64,000 nucleotides of DNA, from positions 91,927 through 155,926 of the forward strand of contig CAIJLZ010000012.1 of NCBI GenBank assembly GCA_903821605.1, read 5' to 3'. Numbering within the stretch: the first letter of the stretch is position 1; each line of letters starts with the position of its first letter. Positions 38,232-48,635 of the stretch are shown here, piece after piece. The notes under the pieces are model-generated. The model saw nothing but the letters and a program-made list of their open reading frames with translations. It had not been told where the DNA came from and did not search any database. The stretch is from an uncultured Sphingomonadales bacterium. Lineage in GTDB: Bacteria; Pseudomonadota; Alphaproteobacteria; Sphingomonadales; Sphingomonadaceae. The position numbers and the translations under genes were made by a program.

Positions 38232-40016
38232 ATGGCTGAACCCGGCATGATCCGCGACCCGTTGGCCATCTTGCATGATGTGTTCGGCTTTCCCGCCTTT
38301 CGCGGGGTGCAGGCCGATGTCATCGGTCGCGTGCTGGCCGGGCGGCGCACGCTCGCCATCATGCCGACCGGGGCGGGCAAATCGCTCTGCTACCAATTAC
38401 CCGCCGTTGCGCAGCATGGCTGTTGCATCGTCATTTCGCCGCTGATTGCGCTGATGCATGACCAGCTTCGCGCCGCACAAGCCGTCGGCATCCGGGCCGC
38501 CAGCCTGACATCAGTCGACGCCGACTGGCGCGAGACGCAGGATCGGCTGCGGCGCAATGAACTCGACCTGCTCTATGTCGCGCCGGAACGCGCCAGCGGT
38601 GAAGGCTTTCGCGCCCTGCTGCGGCAAGCCAAAATCGCGCTGTTCGCCATTGATGAGGCCCATTGCGTATCGGAATGGGGCCATGACTTCCGCCCCGATT
38701 ATCGCATGCTGCGCCCGTTGCTCGACGAATTCGAGCATGTACCCCGACTAGCCCTGACGGCGACCGCCGACGCCCATACCCGCGAAGACATTCTCGTCCA
38801 GCTTGGGATTCCGCGCGACGGCATGATCATCTCCGGCTTTGACCGGCCGAACATCCGTTATGCGGTCCACCATCGCGACGGCCTGTCGCGACAGGTGGCA
38901 GATCTTGTCGCCGCCAATGCAGGGCCGGGCATCATCTATGCCCAGACCCGCGCCGCGACCGAGAAATGGGCGGAGGTGCTCGCCCGTGACGGCAAGCGCG
39001 AAGTGCGCGCCTATCATGCCGGCCTGCCGCCCGAGGTGCGCGCCGCCAACCAATCCGCCTTCATCGCCAGCGAGGACATGGTGATGGTGGCGACCATCGC
39101 CTTTGGCATGGGGATCGACAAGCCAGACGTACGTTTCGTCATCCATGCCGGGCTGCCGAAATCCATCGAGGGCTATTATCAGGAAAGTGGCCGCGCCGGT
39201 CGCGATGGCGAGCCTGCCGAGGCACATCTATTCTGGGGGGCAGAGGATTTCGCCCGCGCCCGGATGCGGATTGGCGAGTTGGAAGCCGCCCGCCAATCGG
39301 GCGAGCGCACACGCATTTCTGCATTGGGCGCGCTGGTCGAAACCGGCACCTGCCGCCGCGCCATTTTGTTGCGCCATTTTGGGGAACATCCGCCCGCGAC
39401 CTGCGGCAATTGCGACAACTGTCTCCACCCGCCCGCCACCATCGACGCCACCGAGACCGCGCGCAAATTCCTTTCCGCCGTCTATCGCACTGGCCAAAGT
39501 TTTGGCGTCGGCCATATCGAGGCGGTGCTGACCGGCAAGACCAATGACCGCATCCGCGACCGTGGCCATGACCAGCTTTCCGTCTTCGGCATTGTCGATG
39601 GCGAGGAGACGGCGCTGCTCAAGCCCGTATCCCGCGCGCTGTTGCTCCGCGATGCGGTGCTGGCCAATGAACATGGCGGGCTGGAACTTGGCCCCCATGC
39701 CCGCGCCATTCTGCGCAGCGAAGAGCGGGTAGAACTGGCCCTGCCGCCCAAGCGCGAACGCCGCAGCAAGCGCGGGGCCGCCGCCAACCCGGTCGATGAC
39801 CCGCTATTCGACGCGCTACGCGCCTGCCGCCGCGAATTGGCACAAACTGCGGGCGTGCCGCCCTATGTCATTTTCCATGATTCGACCCTGCGGGAAATGG
39901 CCGCGCTTCGGCCCGGCACCATCGAGATGATGTCCCACATCTCGGGCGTCGGCACGCGCAAGCTCGACGCCTATGGCGAGGCGTTTCTGAACGTCATCCG
40001 CACGTTCGAGGATTAG
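38232..40016 (+). CDS. recQ: ATP-dependent DNA helicase RecQ
   Basis: IMPTGAGKSLCYQLPA, DEAHCVSEWGHDFRPDY, QESGRAGRDGE, zinc Cys cluster, HRDC. Confidence 0.96.
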   Translation: MAEPGMIRDPLAILHDVFGFPAFRGVQADVIGRVLAGRRTLAIMPTGAGKSLCYQLPAVAQHGCCIVISPLIALMHDQLRAAQAVGIRAASLTSVDADWRETQDRLRRNELDLLYVAPERASGEGFRALLRQAKIALFAIDEAHCVSEWGHDFRPDYRMLRPLLDEFEHVPRLALTATADAHTREDILVQLGIPRDGMIISGFDRPNIRYAVHHRDGLSRQVADLVAANAGPGIIYAQTRAATEKWAEVLARDGKREVRAYHAGLPPEVRAANQSAFIASEDMVMVATIAFGMGIDKPDVRFVIHAGLPKSIEGYYQESGRAGRDGEPAEAHLFWGAEDFARARMRIGELEAARQSGERTRISALGALVETGTCRRAILLRHFGEHPPATCGNCDNCLHPPATIDATETARKFLSAVYRTGQSFGVGHIEAVLTGKTNDRIRDRGHDQLSVFGIVDGEETALLKPVSRALLLRDAVLANEHGGLELGPHARAILRSEERVELALPPKRERRSKRGAAANPVDDPLFDALRACRRELAQTAGVPPYVIFHDSTLREMAALRPGTIEMMSHISGVGTRKLDAYGEAFLNVIRTFED

Positions 40017-40023
40017 GCCTTCT

Positions 40024-40047
40024 CCTCCCCCGCCTTCGCGCGGGAGG
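40024..40047. terminator. GGGAGG-type palindrome between convergent recQ and ABC-F genes
   Basis: CCTCCC ... GGGAGG inverted repeat in the convergent intergenic gap. Confidence 0.45.
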
Positions 40048-40058
40048 GCAGGTCAATC

Positions 40059-41924
40059 TCAGGCCGGTTCAAGCGATTCCGATACCTCAAGCCAGCGCAA
40101 CTCGGCCACCTCGATGGCCTCGTTCAATTCGGCGCGACGCTTCATCAATTCGCCCATCGTCAGCTTGGCGAGTTTCGGCGCGGCGGTGCTTGGATCGAAC
40201 ATCGCCTGATCGACAGCCCCGCGCTCGGCCGTCAGCCGGGCGAGTTCGCTTTCGGCTGCCTTGGCCTCCTTGCGTAACTGCTGCTCCTTTTCACGCGCCT
40301 GAGCTGCCGCCTTGCGGTCGTCCTTCTTATTGCCCGACTTGCCGTTCTCGCCGCCCTTGGACTGGTTCCGACCAAGGATGAAGTCGGTATAATCCTCGAT
40401 GCTGCCCGAAAACTCGCGCGCCGTACCGCTATCGACCAGCACCAGCCGGTCGGCGGTCAATTCCAGCATGTGGCGATCGTGGCTGACCAGCACCACCGCA
40501 CCATTATAGGCATTGAGCGCCTGCACCAACGCCTCGCGGGAATCGACATCAAGGTGGTTGGTCGGTTCGTCGAGGATCAACAGATGCGGCGCATCGCGCG
40601 TGATCAGCGCCAGCGCGAGCCGGGCGCGTTCACCGCCCGACAGCTTGCCGACCTGCTGCGTCGCCCGGTCGCCCGAAAAGCCGAACCGGCCAAGCTGGGC
40701 GCGCACAGCACCGGGGCTGGCACCCTGCATCTGGCGGGTCATGTGCTGAAGCGGCGTATCCCCGCCGTCCAGTTCCTCCACCTGATATTGGGTAAAATAG
40801 CCGACCTTCATCTTGCCCGACGCGTTCATCTCGCCGTCCATCGGGGCGAGCTGCGCCGCCAGCAATCGCGCCAACGTCGTCTTGCCGTTCCCGTTGCGGC
40901 CCAGCAGCGCGATACGGTCATCGGGATCAATCCGCAGGTTAAGCCGCTGGAGGATCGGCTTGTCCGCATAGCCCACGCTGGCAAGGTCGAGCGTGATCAG
41001 CGGCGGCTTCAATTCATCCGGGCTGGGAAAATCGAAGCTGAGCGACGGATCTTCGGACATCGCGGCAATCGGCTGCATCTTGGCAAGCGCCTTGACGCGC
41101 GACTGGGCCTGTTTGGCGGTTGAGGCACGCGCGCTATTGCGGGCGATGAAGTCCTGCAACTTGGCGCGCTGCGCATCCTGCGCGGCCTTGGCAGCGGCCA
41201 ACTGCGCCGCCCGCTCGGCACGCTGGCGCTCGAATGAGTCATAACCGCCGGTGTACAGCGTGGTCTTGCCATTTTCGAGATGCAGGATGTTGTCGACAAC
41301 ATTGTTGAGCAGGTCGCGCTCATGGCTGATGACCACCATCATCGCCGGATAGGATTTGAGGAAATTCTCCAGCCACAAGGTCGCTTCAAGGTCGAGGTGG
41401 TTCGATGGCTCGTCAAGCAGCAACAAATCCGGTTCGGAGAACAGCAGAGCCGCCAGCGCAACCCGCATCTTCCAGCCGCCCGAATAGCTATCAAGTGGCC
41501 GCCCCTGCATCTCTTCGTCAAAGCCGAGGCCAACCAAAATGCGGGCCGCGCGCGCCTCGGCGGTATAGGCATCGATTGCCATCAACCGTTCATGCACTTC
41601 GCCCAGCCGATCCGGATCGGTGCAGGTCTCGCTTTCCACCATCAGCGCCGCGCGCTCGGTATCAGCGGCCAGCACCGCCTCAAGCGGCGTTGTGGTACCG
41701 CTCGGCGCTTCCTGCGCGATATAGCCGATGCGCGTGCTGCGTGGCATTTCGAGACTGCCCTCATCGGGATCGAACTGGCCGATCATGACCTTCATCAGCG
41801 TCGATTTGCCCGCGCCATTGCGGCCAATCAGCCCGATGCGCCCTTTAGGCGGCAACGCAGCAGTCGCGCGGTCGAGGATAACGCGCCCTCCAAGGCGCAC
41901 GGTGATTCCGTTGAGGTTCAGCAT
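40059..41924 (-). CDS. ABC-F family ATP-binding protein
   Basis: Two ABC cassettes (GRNGAGKSTLMK; GRNGNGKTTLARLL), LSGGERARLALA, coiled-coil C-terminus; start at MLNLNGITV. Confidence 0.95.
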   Translation of the reverse strand: MLNLNGITVRLGGRVILDRATAALPPKGRIGLIGRNGAGKSTLMKVMIGQFDPDEGSLEMPRSTRIGYIAQEAPSGTTTPLEAVLAADTERAALMVESETCTDPDRLGEVHERLMAIDAYTAEARAARILVGLGFDEEMQGRPLDSYSGGWKMRVALAALLFSEPDLLLLDEPSNHLDLEATLWLENFLKSYPAMMVVISHERDLLNNVVDNILHLENGKTTLYTGGYDSFERQRAERAAQLAAAKAAQDAQRAKLQDFIARNSARASTAKQAQSRVKALAKMQPIAAMSEDPSLSFDFPSPDELKPPLITLDLASVGYADKPILQRLNLRIDPDDRIALLGRNGNGKTTLARLLAAQLAPMDGEMNASGKMKVGYFTQYQVEELDGGDTPLQHMTRQMQGASPGAVRAQLGRFGFSGDRATQQVGKLSGGERARLALALITRDAPHLLILDEPTNHLDVDSREALVQALNAYNGAVVLVSHDRHMLELTADRLVLVDSGTAREFSGSIEDYTDFILGRNQSKGGENGKSGNKKDDRKAAAQAREKEQQLRKEAKAAESELARLTAERGAVDQAMFDPSTAAPKLAKLTMGELMKRRAELNEAIEVAELRWLEVSESLEPA

Positions 41925-42237
41925 GGGACGGGCGCATAGCCTATTATTGCCGCACATGCGAACGTCATTCGACAGTTCGGGAATTTGCCTGAATTCCGGC
42001 ACGGATCATGGATAATCCAAAATGCTGCCAAACCCGTCTGCGCGCGCTTGATTTCTGCCGATTCGGTATAAAATTGGCGGAAATGCGTGGCCACCGAGCC
42101 TGAGCGCGGCCATTCAACCCACCATTTTGATTCCGTCTTTGGCACGCAAGTGCACCAATGGCGGAATTCAGGGATTCACAGCCCGGATCAAGTCTGATAC
42201 TTCTGAACATCGGCGAAAAATCGAGGTTTACCGGATG

Positions 42238-43293
42238 CAGCGTAAAATCAGGGATATGGTGTTGATATTGGCGGTTGCCTGTACGTCGATGACGTCGGTC
42301 AGCCCAAGCCATGCCCAGCCGGTCCCGCAACGCGCCAGCCTGACCGCCATCCCAAAATATGCCGCCATCATGATCGATCCGCAGACCGGCGAGGTGCTCT
42401 ACGCACATCAACCGGATGTCGAACGCCACCCTGCATCCATCACCAAGGTGATGACGATGTTCATCCTGTTTGAAGAAATTCGGGCGGGCCGGGTGAAAAT
42501 GTCGGACCGGGTGCCCTTCTCTTTCACCGCCCGCAATCAGGCCCCGTCGCGCCTTGGGGTGGGTGCAAAGGAAACGATCTCGGTCGATGAAGCGATACAG
42601 GCGCTGGCAACCAAATCGGCGAATGATGTCGCCTATGCGGTGGCCGAATTCGTCAGCGGCAGCGAGAAGCAGTTTGTCGAGCGGATGAACAAGCGCGCGC
42701 GTGAAATCGGTATGAAATCGACCAATTTCGCCAATCCAACTGGCCTGCCGAACCCGTCGCACCATTCGACCGCACGCGATATCGCGACGCTCAGCCGCGC
42801 GATGCTGTCGCAATTCCCGAATTACTACACCTATTTCCGCCAGCGCCAGTTCACCTGGAATGGTCAGGTGATGCCGAACCATAACAAGCTGCTTGGCAAC
42901 GCGCTCGGCGTCGATGGCATCAAGACCGGCTATACGGCCGCCTCTGGCTTCACATTGGCCGCGGCTGCCAGCCGGAATGGCAAAAGATTGATCACGGTGG
43001 TGCTGGGCGCACCGACATCCGATGCGCGCAATCGCAATGTGGAGGCGTTGCTGAGTGCGGGCTATGCCCTGCTCGATGAACGCCAACAGGGCCGCAAGGG
43101 CCAGAGCGTTTCATCCCGCATGAACGAAAGTGACTTTGCCCCATCCATCGAGCGCGCCATTGCCAGCAGTGAAATGCGCCCGATTTCCGCCCGTCCCGAC
43201 ACGGATCGCGCCACGCTCAAGCCCGCCGTCCAGACCCGCACGGGCAGCAGCCAGCGCGCTGGCACCTCCTCGGGCGGCGCAACGCTGAAATAA
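42238..43293 (+). CDS. D-alanyl-D-alanine carboxypeptidase (PBP5/6 family)
   Basis: SITKVMTMFI (SxxK), SANDVAYAVAE (SxN), KTGYT (KTG) motifs. Confidence 0.95.
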   Translation, partial: QRKIRDMVLILAVACTSMTSVSPSHAQPVPQRASLTAIPKYAAIMIDPQTGEVLYAHQPDVERHPASITKVMTMFILFEEIRAGRVKMSDRVPFSFTARNQAPSRLGVGAKETISVDEAIQALATKSANDVAYAVAEFVSGSEKQFVERMNKRAREIGMKSTNFANPTGLPNPSHHSTARDIATLSRAMLSQFPNYYTYFRQRQFTWNGQVMPNHNKLLGNALGVDGIKTGYTAASGFTLAAAASRNGKRLITVVLGAPTSDARNRNVEALLSAGYALLDERQQGRKGQSVSSRMNESDFAPSIERAIASSEMRPISARPDTDRATLKPAVQTRTGSSQRAGTSSGGATLK

Positions 43294-43367
43294 CCGCCCA
43301 CAGGCTTTTTGGAACCACGTCGGTCGCGCCCCTTGCGTCCGGACCCTGCGCCCGGCAAGTGGCTGGC

Positions 43368-44843
43368 ATGACGATTCAGATCGACATGGGAATCGACACC
43401 CACGGCAAGCCAGTGCCCATCGACCTGGAGGAACTGCTCGCCACCCGTTTGCTTGTTCAGGGCAATTCGGGTTCGGGTAAGTCGCACCTGTTGCGCCGCA
43501 TGCTGGAACGCTCGGCCAACCATGTGCAACAGATCATCATCGATCCTGAAGGCGATTTTGTCACCCTCGCCCAGCCTTATGGCCATGTCGTGATCGATGG
43601 CGCGGAATATGCGGTGCGCGAAATCACCAATTTCGCGACTCGCATTCGCGAACATCGCGCATCGGTCGTGCTCAACCTTGAAGGGCTGGATGCCGAAGGG
43701 CAGATGCGCTGCGCCGCCCATTTCCTCGGCGCGCTGTTCGAAGCCCCGCGTGAATTCTGGTATCCGGCGTTGGTCGTGGTGGACGAAGCCCAGTTGTTCG
43801 CACCTGCCGCCGGTGGCGATGTATCGGAAGAGGTGCGGCGCGCCTCGCTTACCGCCATGACGAACCTGATGTGCCGTGGCCGCAAGCGCGGGCTGGCCGG
43901 CGTGATCGCGACTCAGCGGCTCGCCAAGCTGGCCAAGAATGTCGCGGCCGAGGCTTCAAATTTCCTGATGGGGCGCACTTTTCTCGATATCGACATGGCG
44001 CGCGCGGCTGATTTGCTGGGCATGGAACGACGCCAAGCGGAGCAGATCCGCGACCTGCAACGCGGCCGCTTCCTCGCGCTCGGCCCGGCCATTTCACGCC
44101 GCCCGCTGGAAGTCCAGATCGGCGCAGTTGCGACTTCGGCGCGCAGCATGAGCCCGAAGCTGGTGCCATTGCCCAAGGCGCGTGGAGAGGACATGGAGGC
44201 GCTGCTGTTCGCCCCGGTCGACGCCCCGGCGATGGTCCTGCACCTCACACCGCCCGCCCCGCCACCGCCGCCGCCCGCAGATGCGCTGTTTGCCGCCATC
44301 AGCGCGCCGGTCATCGCCCCTGGCATCGACATGCCACGGGCGGAGGAGAAAACGGCGGAACAGGTCGAAGCTGTGATCGTCCAGACCCTGCGCGACATCA
44401 TCGCAGAAGAGGAAAGCGACCCGACGATCCGCGCCGCCGCCTTGCTGTTTCAAGATTTTCAGGTGCGCTGCCGCATGGCCGGGGTGGCGCGTGCGCCGCT
44501 GGATGCCGCCGCCTTCAACCGCCGCCTGTCATGCGCCCGCGCCGGCATCTTCAGCATCGATGAAGACGACTGGCAAAGGGCGCTCGCGGTCGGCTCGACC
44601 TTGCCCGAGGATATGCTCGGCACCTTTTTGCTGATCGCGCGCGCCGCCCGCGATGGGCTGCCCTGCCCCAATGACGACCAGATCGCGCGGGCCTATGGCA
44701 CCTCATCACTCGGCCGGGTGCGGCGTTTGCTAAGCTATATCGAAGAGCGCGAGTTGATCGTCTGTCGCGAGGATTTGGCGGGCAAGCGCTCGATCTCGAT
44801 CCCCATTCTCGGCTGGTCTACTGATAGCGCCGCGCCGCGATAA
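43368..44843 (+). CDS. HerA/DUF87-type ATP-binding protein
   Basis: LLVQGNSGSGKSHLLRRMLE Walker A, ALVVVDEAQLFAP Walker B. Confidence 0.88.
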   Translation: MTIQIDMGIDTHGKPVPIDLEELLATRLLVQGNSGSGKSHLLRRMLERSANHVQQIIIDPEGDFVTLAQPYGHVVIDGAEYAVREITNFATRIREHRASVVLNLEGLDAEGQMRCAAHFLGALFEAPREFWYPALVVVDEAQLFAPAAGGDVSEEVRRASLTAMTNLMCRGRKRGLAGVIATQRLAKLAKNVAAEASNFLMGRTFLDIDMARAADLLGMERRQAEQIRDLQRGRFLALGPAISRRPLEVQIGAVATSARSMSPKLVPLPKARGEDMEALLFAPVDAPAMVLHLTPPAPPPPPPADALFAAISAPVIAPGIDMPRAEEKTAEQVEAVIVQTLRDIIAEEESDPTIRAAALLFQDFQVRCRMAGVARAPLDAAAFNRRLSCARAGIFSIDEDDWQRALAVGSTLPEDMLGTFLLIARAARDGLPCPNDDQIARAYGTSSLGRVRRLLSYIEERELIVCREDLAGKRSISIPILGWSTDSAAPR

Positions 44844-44861
44844 GCTCGGCCCCTGCCCCTC

Positions 44862-44883
44862 CCCCTCCCAACGCCGGGAGGGG
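44862..44883. terminator. CCCCTCCC-N6-GGGAGGGG hairpin between convergent genes
   Basis: CCCCTCCC AACGCC GGGAGGGG perfect 8-bp arms. Confidence 0.55.
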
Positions 44884-44894
44884 AAGATGTCAGT

Positions 44895-46772
44895 TCACTC
44901 GCTGGTTTCGAACGAGAACAAGGCACGGATCGCCACCAACACCGCCGGGTTTTCGATCGTCGGCGGGGTTTCGACATGCTCGCCATTGGCAAGGCGGCGC
45001 AAGGTGGCGCGCAGGATCTTGCCGGAACGGGTCTTGGGCAACGCATCGACAAGATGTGCATGTTTCAACGCCGCAACCGGGCCGAGTTCCTCTCGCACCG
45101 TCCAGATAATCTCCTTGGCCAGTTCGTCGCTCATCTCGACCCCAGCCTTGGGCACCGCAAAGGCCATCGGGACCATGCCCTTCAGCACATCATCCACCCC
45201 GATCACCGCGCATTCCGCAATCGCCGGATGTGCCGCGACAATCTGCTCCATCTGGCCGGTAGACAGCCGGTGGCCCGCGACATTGATGATATCATCCGTG
45301 CGGCCCATGATGTGCACAAAGCCCTCGGCATCGATAAAGCCCGCATCGCCCGTCTCATAATAGCCGGGGAAAGTCTGGAACGACTTGGCATAGCCCGCCG
45401 CATTGTTCCACAATGTGGCATAAGCCCCCGGCGCCAATGGCAATTTGATCACGACATTGCCGCTCTGGCCGGTTTCGACGTCATTGCCGCTCTCGTCGAA
45501 CACATGAAAAGCATAGCCCGGCACTGGGAAGCCCGCGCTACCCGCAAGGCGGCGGGTATCGCCAAGGCCAAGACAGGTGGCGAGCGCAGGCCAGCCCAAT
45601 TCGGTCTGCCACCAATGGTCGATCACCGGCATCTGCAACTGGGTTTCCGCCCAATGGATCGTATCCGGATCCGCCCGCTCCCCCGCGAGGAACAGGGCGC
45701 GCATCTTGCCAAGCCCAATGTCTGCGATGAACTTGCCCTCCGGGTCTTCCTTGCGAATAGCCCGGATCGCGGTCGGTGCGGTAAAGAACACATCGACCTG
45801 ATGGCGAACAATGGTGCGCCAGAACGTGCCCGCATCGGGCGTGCCGACGGGCTTGCCCTCGAACAGCACCGTGGTGCAGCCGGCAATCAGCGGGCCATAG
45901 ACAATATAGCTATGGCCAACGACCCAACCGACATCGGATGCGGCCCAGAATATGTCGCCCGGCTTCAGCCCATAGATATTCGCCATGCTCCACGACAAGG
46001 CGACGGCATGGCCACCATTTTCGCGCACCACGCCCTTGGGCGTACCGGTCGTGCCGGAGGTGTAGAGAATATACAACGGGTCGGTCGCCTTGACCGGGAC
46101 GCAACCGACCGGTTCGGCTACTGCCCGCAGCGTCGCCCAATCAAGGTCGCGCCCTGCCGTCATAGCGGCGGGGGCCTGCGGGCGCTGAAACAGAATGACC
46201 CGGTCCACCTTGTGGCTTGCGAGATCGAGCGCATGGTCGACCAGCGGCTTATATTCGACGACGCGATGCCCCTCGATACCGCATGACGCGGTGAGCAACA
46301 GGCGCGGCGTGGCGTCGTCGATCCGCTTGGCGAGTTCCGGCGCGGCAAAACCGCCGAACACCACCGAATGAATCGCGCCGATCCGGGCGCAGCCAAGCAT
46401 CGCGAACAGCGTTTCGGGGATCATCGGCATGTAGATGATGACCCGGTCGCCCGCGGTCACGCCTTGGCCAGCCAGCATCCCCGCAACGCGGGCGACCTCG
46501 TCTTGCAATTGTGCGAAGGTGAATTTGCGGATCTGATCGGTGACGGGGCTGTCATAAATGACCGCAACATCATCGCCGCGCCCATTGGCCACATGGCGAT
46601 CCACCGCATTGTGACAGGTGTTGAGCAGGCCATCGGCAAACCAGCCCTGGCCTTGAACCCAGCCCTTTTCGGGCGCCTTGTCCCATTCAAGCGCGCTCGC
46701 CGCGTCGAGCCAGAAACCATCCGGATCCGACATGCTGCGACGAAGGGCGGCGACATAGCGATCAGACATCAT
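44895..46772 (-). CDS. prpE: Propionyl-CoA synthetase
   Basis: AMP-binding motif YTSGTTGTPKGVVRENGGHAVAL; PrpE-type N-terminus; KTRSGKILRATLR. Confidence 0.93.
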   Translation of the reverse strand: MMSDRYVAALRRSMSDPDGFWLDAASALEWDKAPEKGWVQGQGWFADGLLNTCHNAVDRHVANGRGDDVAVIYDSPVTDQIRKFTFAQLQDEVARVAGMLAGQGVTAGDRVIIYMPMIPETLFAMLGCARIGAIHSVVFGGFAAPELAKRIDDATPRLLLTASCGIEGHRVVEYKPLVDHALDLASHKVDRVILFQRPQAPAAMTAGRDLDWATLRAVAEPVGCVPVKATDPLYILYTSGTTGTPKGVVRENGGHAVALSWSMANIYGLKPGDIFWAASDVGWVVGHSYIVYGPLIAGCTTVLFEGKPVGTPDAGTFWRTIVRHQVDVFFTAPTAIRAIRKEDPEGKFIADIGLGKMRALFLAGERADPDTIHWAETQLQMPVIDHWWQTELGWPALATCLGLGDTRRLAGSAGFPVPGYAFHVFDESGNDVETGQSGNVVIKLPLAPGAYATLWNNAAGYAKSFQTFPGYYETGDAGFIDAEGFVHIMGRTDDIINVAGHRLSTGQMEQIVAAHPAIAECAVIGVDDVLKGMVPMAFAVPKAGVEMSDELAKEIIWTVREELGPVAALKHAHLVDALPKTRSGKILRATLRRLANGEHVETPPTIENPAVLVAIRALFSFETSE

Positions 46773-46870
46773 GCTCTCCCGGACAGGCCAACAACTGCAC
46801 CAACTTTGCGGTGCTTATAGTCCCCTTGGCGCAGTTCGACGAGTGGTGCCATTAGACGATGGTCGCGGAC

Positions 46871-46909
46871 AAAAAATGAGGGTGGCGGGTCTGGGGCACC
46901 GCCACCCTC
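46871..46909 (-). terminator. Rho-independent terminator of the MFS/porin transcript
   Basis: On the minus strand: GAGGGTGGCGG-N10-CCGCCACCCTC followed by ATTTTTTG. Confidence 0.85.
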
Positions 46910-46940
46910 TTCAACCTCCCGCCAAGCGGGCGGCAGGAGA

Positions 46941-48611
46941 TTATTGATCGATATTCCGGCGGAAGGTTTCCGGCAGGAACAGCAAGCCAAGCACCACGGT
47001 CGCGGCGGCGATCACCACCGGATACCACAGGCCGTAGTAGATATTGCCGGTCGCCGCGACCATCGCGAAGGCGGTGGTCGGCAGGAAGCCGCCGAACCAG
47101 CCATTGCCGATGTGATAGGGCAGCGACATCGAGGTGTAGCGGATGCGGCTCGGGAAGAGCTCGACCAGCAACGCCGCGATCGGACCGTAAACGGCGGTCA
47201 CCAGCAGCACGAGGATGAACAGAATGCCAACCACCTTCGGCTTGTTGATCTGGGCAGGATCAGCCTTGGCCGGATAGCCGGCATCGCTCAGCGTTGCCTT
47301 CAGATCATCTTGGAAAGCCGTGATCGCGGCCTTTTTGGCATCGCCCGACAGATTGGCAACATCCGGCGCGGTCAGCACCTTATCGCCGACGCTGATCTGC
47401 GCCACCGCACCCGGTGCCGCTTCCACATTGGTGTAGGTGATGCCGGTCTTCGCCATATAGGATTTGGCGACGTCGCAGCTCTTGGTGTCGAACTTGTTCT
47501 TGCCGACCGGGTCGAACTGGAACGAGCAATCATCTTGATGCGCAACAATCGTCACCGGTGACGTTGCCTGCGCCTTGGCCAAAGCCGGGTTGGCGGCATC
47601 GGTCAGCGCAGTGAACAGCGGAAAATAGGACAAGGCTGCCACGGCGCAACCGACGAGGATGATCGGCTTGCGACCGATGCGATCCGACAGCCAGCCGAAG
47701 AACACGAAGAACGGCGTGCCCAAGGCAAGCGCAATCGCGATCAGGATGTTTGCCGTCGCGCCATCGACCTTCATCATCTTCTCAAGGAAGAACAGCGCAT
47801 AGAATTGGCCGGTGTACCAGACCACGGCCTGCCCCGCGACCGCGCCGATCAGCGCGATGATGACCCAACGCAGATTGCCCCATTCGCCAAAGGCTTCCGA
47901 AATCGGAGCCTTGGAGGTGGTGCCCTCATCCTTCATCTTCTGGAAAACCGGGCTCTCGTTAAGCTGGAGACGGATCCACATCGAAACCGCCAGCAACACG
48001 ATCGAGATCAGGAACGGCAGACGCCAGCCCCATGCCGCAAAGGCTTCCTCACCGATCACCATGCGGGTGCCGATCACGATCAGCAGGGCCGCAAACAGGC
48101 CAAGCGTGGCCGTCGTCTGGATCCAGCTGGTGTACAGGCCGCGCTTATTATCTGGCGCGTGTTCCGCCACATAGGTCGCCGCACCGCCATATTCGCCGCC
48201 AAGCGCAAGGCCCTGGGCCAACCGCATGACAACGAGGATGATCGGTGCCGCCACCCCGATTGACGCATAAGACGGCAGCAAGCCGACCGCGAAGGTCGAC
48301 AGGCCCATGATGCCCATGGTGACAAGGAAGGTATTCTTCCGCCCGACAAGATCGCCGATCCGTCCGAAGACCAAGGCGCCGAACGGGCGCACCGCAAAAC
48401 CAGCCGCAAACGCCGCGAGGGCGAAAATGAAGCCGGTCGTCTCGTTCACGCCCGAAAAGAACTGGGCCGAGATGTAGGTGGCCAGCAGGCCATAGAGATA
48501 GAAATCATACCATTCGAAAACCGTGCCCAGCGATGACGCGGCAATGACCAGTTTCTCATTCTGGGTTGCCTGGTGATGCTTGGGCAGGTTGTCGTTCAAT
48601 ACCGTTGCCAT
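46941..48611 (-). CDS. MFS transporter, metabolite:H+ symporter type, with large inserted loop
   Basis: SSLGTVFEWYDFYLYGLLA, RPFGALVFGRIGDLVGRK, GGEYGGAATYVAEHAP; ~125-aa hydrophilic insert. Confidence 0.9.
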   Translation of the reverse strand: MATVLNDNLPKHHQATQNEKLVIAASSLGTVFEWYDFYLYGLLATYISAQFFSGVNETTGFIFALAAFAAGFAVRPFGALVFGRIGDLVGRKNTFLVTMGIMGLSTFAVGLLPSYASIGVAAPIILVVMRLAQGLALGGEYGGAATYVAEHAPDNKRGLYTSWIQTTATLGLFAALLIVIGTRMVIGEEAFAAWGWRLPFLISIVLLAVSMWIRLQLNESPVFQKMKDEGTTSKAPISEAFGEWGNLRWVIIALIGAVAGQAVVWYTGQFYALFFLEKMMKVDGATANILIAIALALGTPFFVFFGWLSDRIGRKPIILVGCAVAALSYFPLFTALTDAANPALAKAQATSPVTIVAHQDDCSFQFDPVGKNKFDTKSCDVAKSYMAKTGITYTNVEAAPGAVAQISVGDKVLTAPDVANLSGDAKKAAITAFQDDLKATLSDAGYPAKADPAQINKPKVVGILFILVLLVTAVYGPIAALLVELFPSRIRYTSMSLPYHIGNGWFGGFLPTTAFAMVAATGNIYYGLWYPVVIAAATVVLGLLFLPETFRRNIDQ

Positions 48612-48635
48612 TGAACCTCTCCTGTTTTTTACTGA

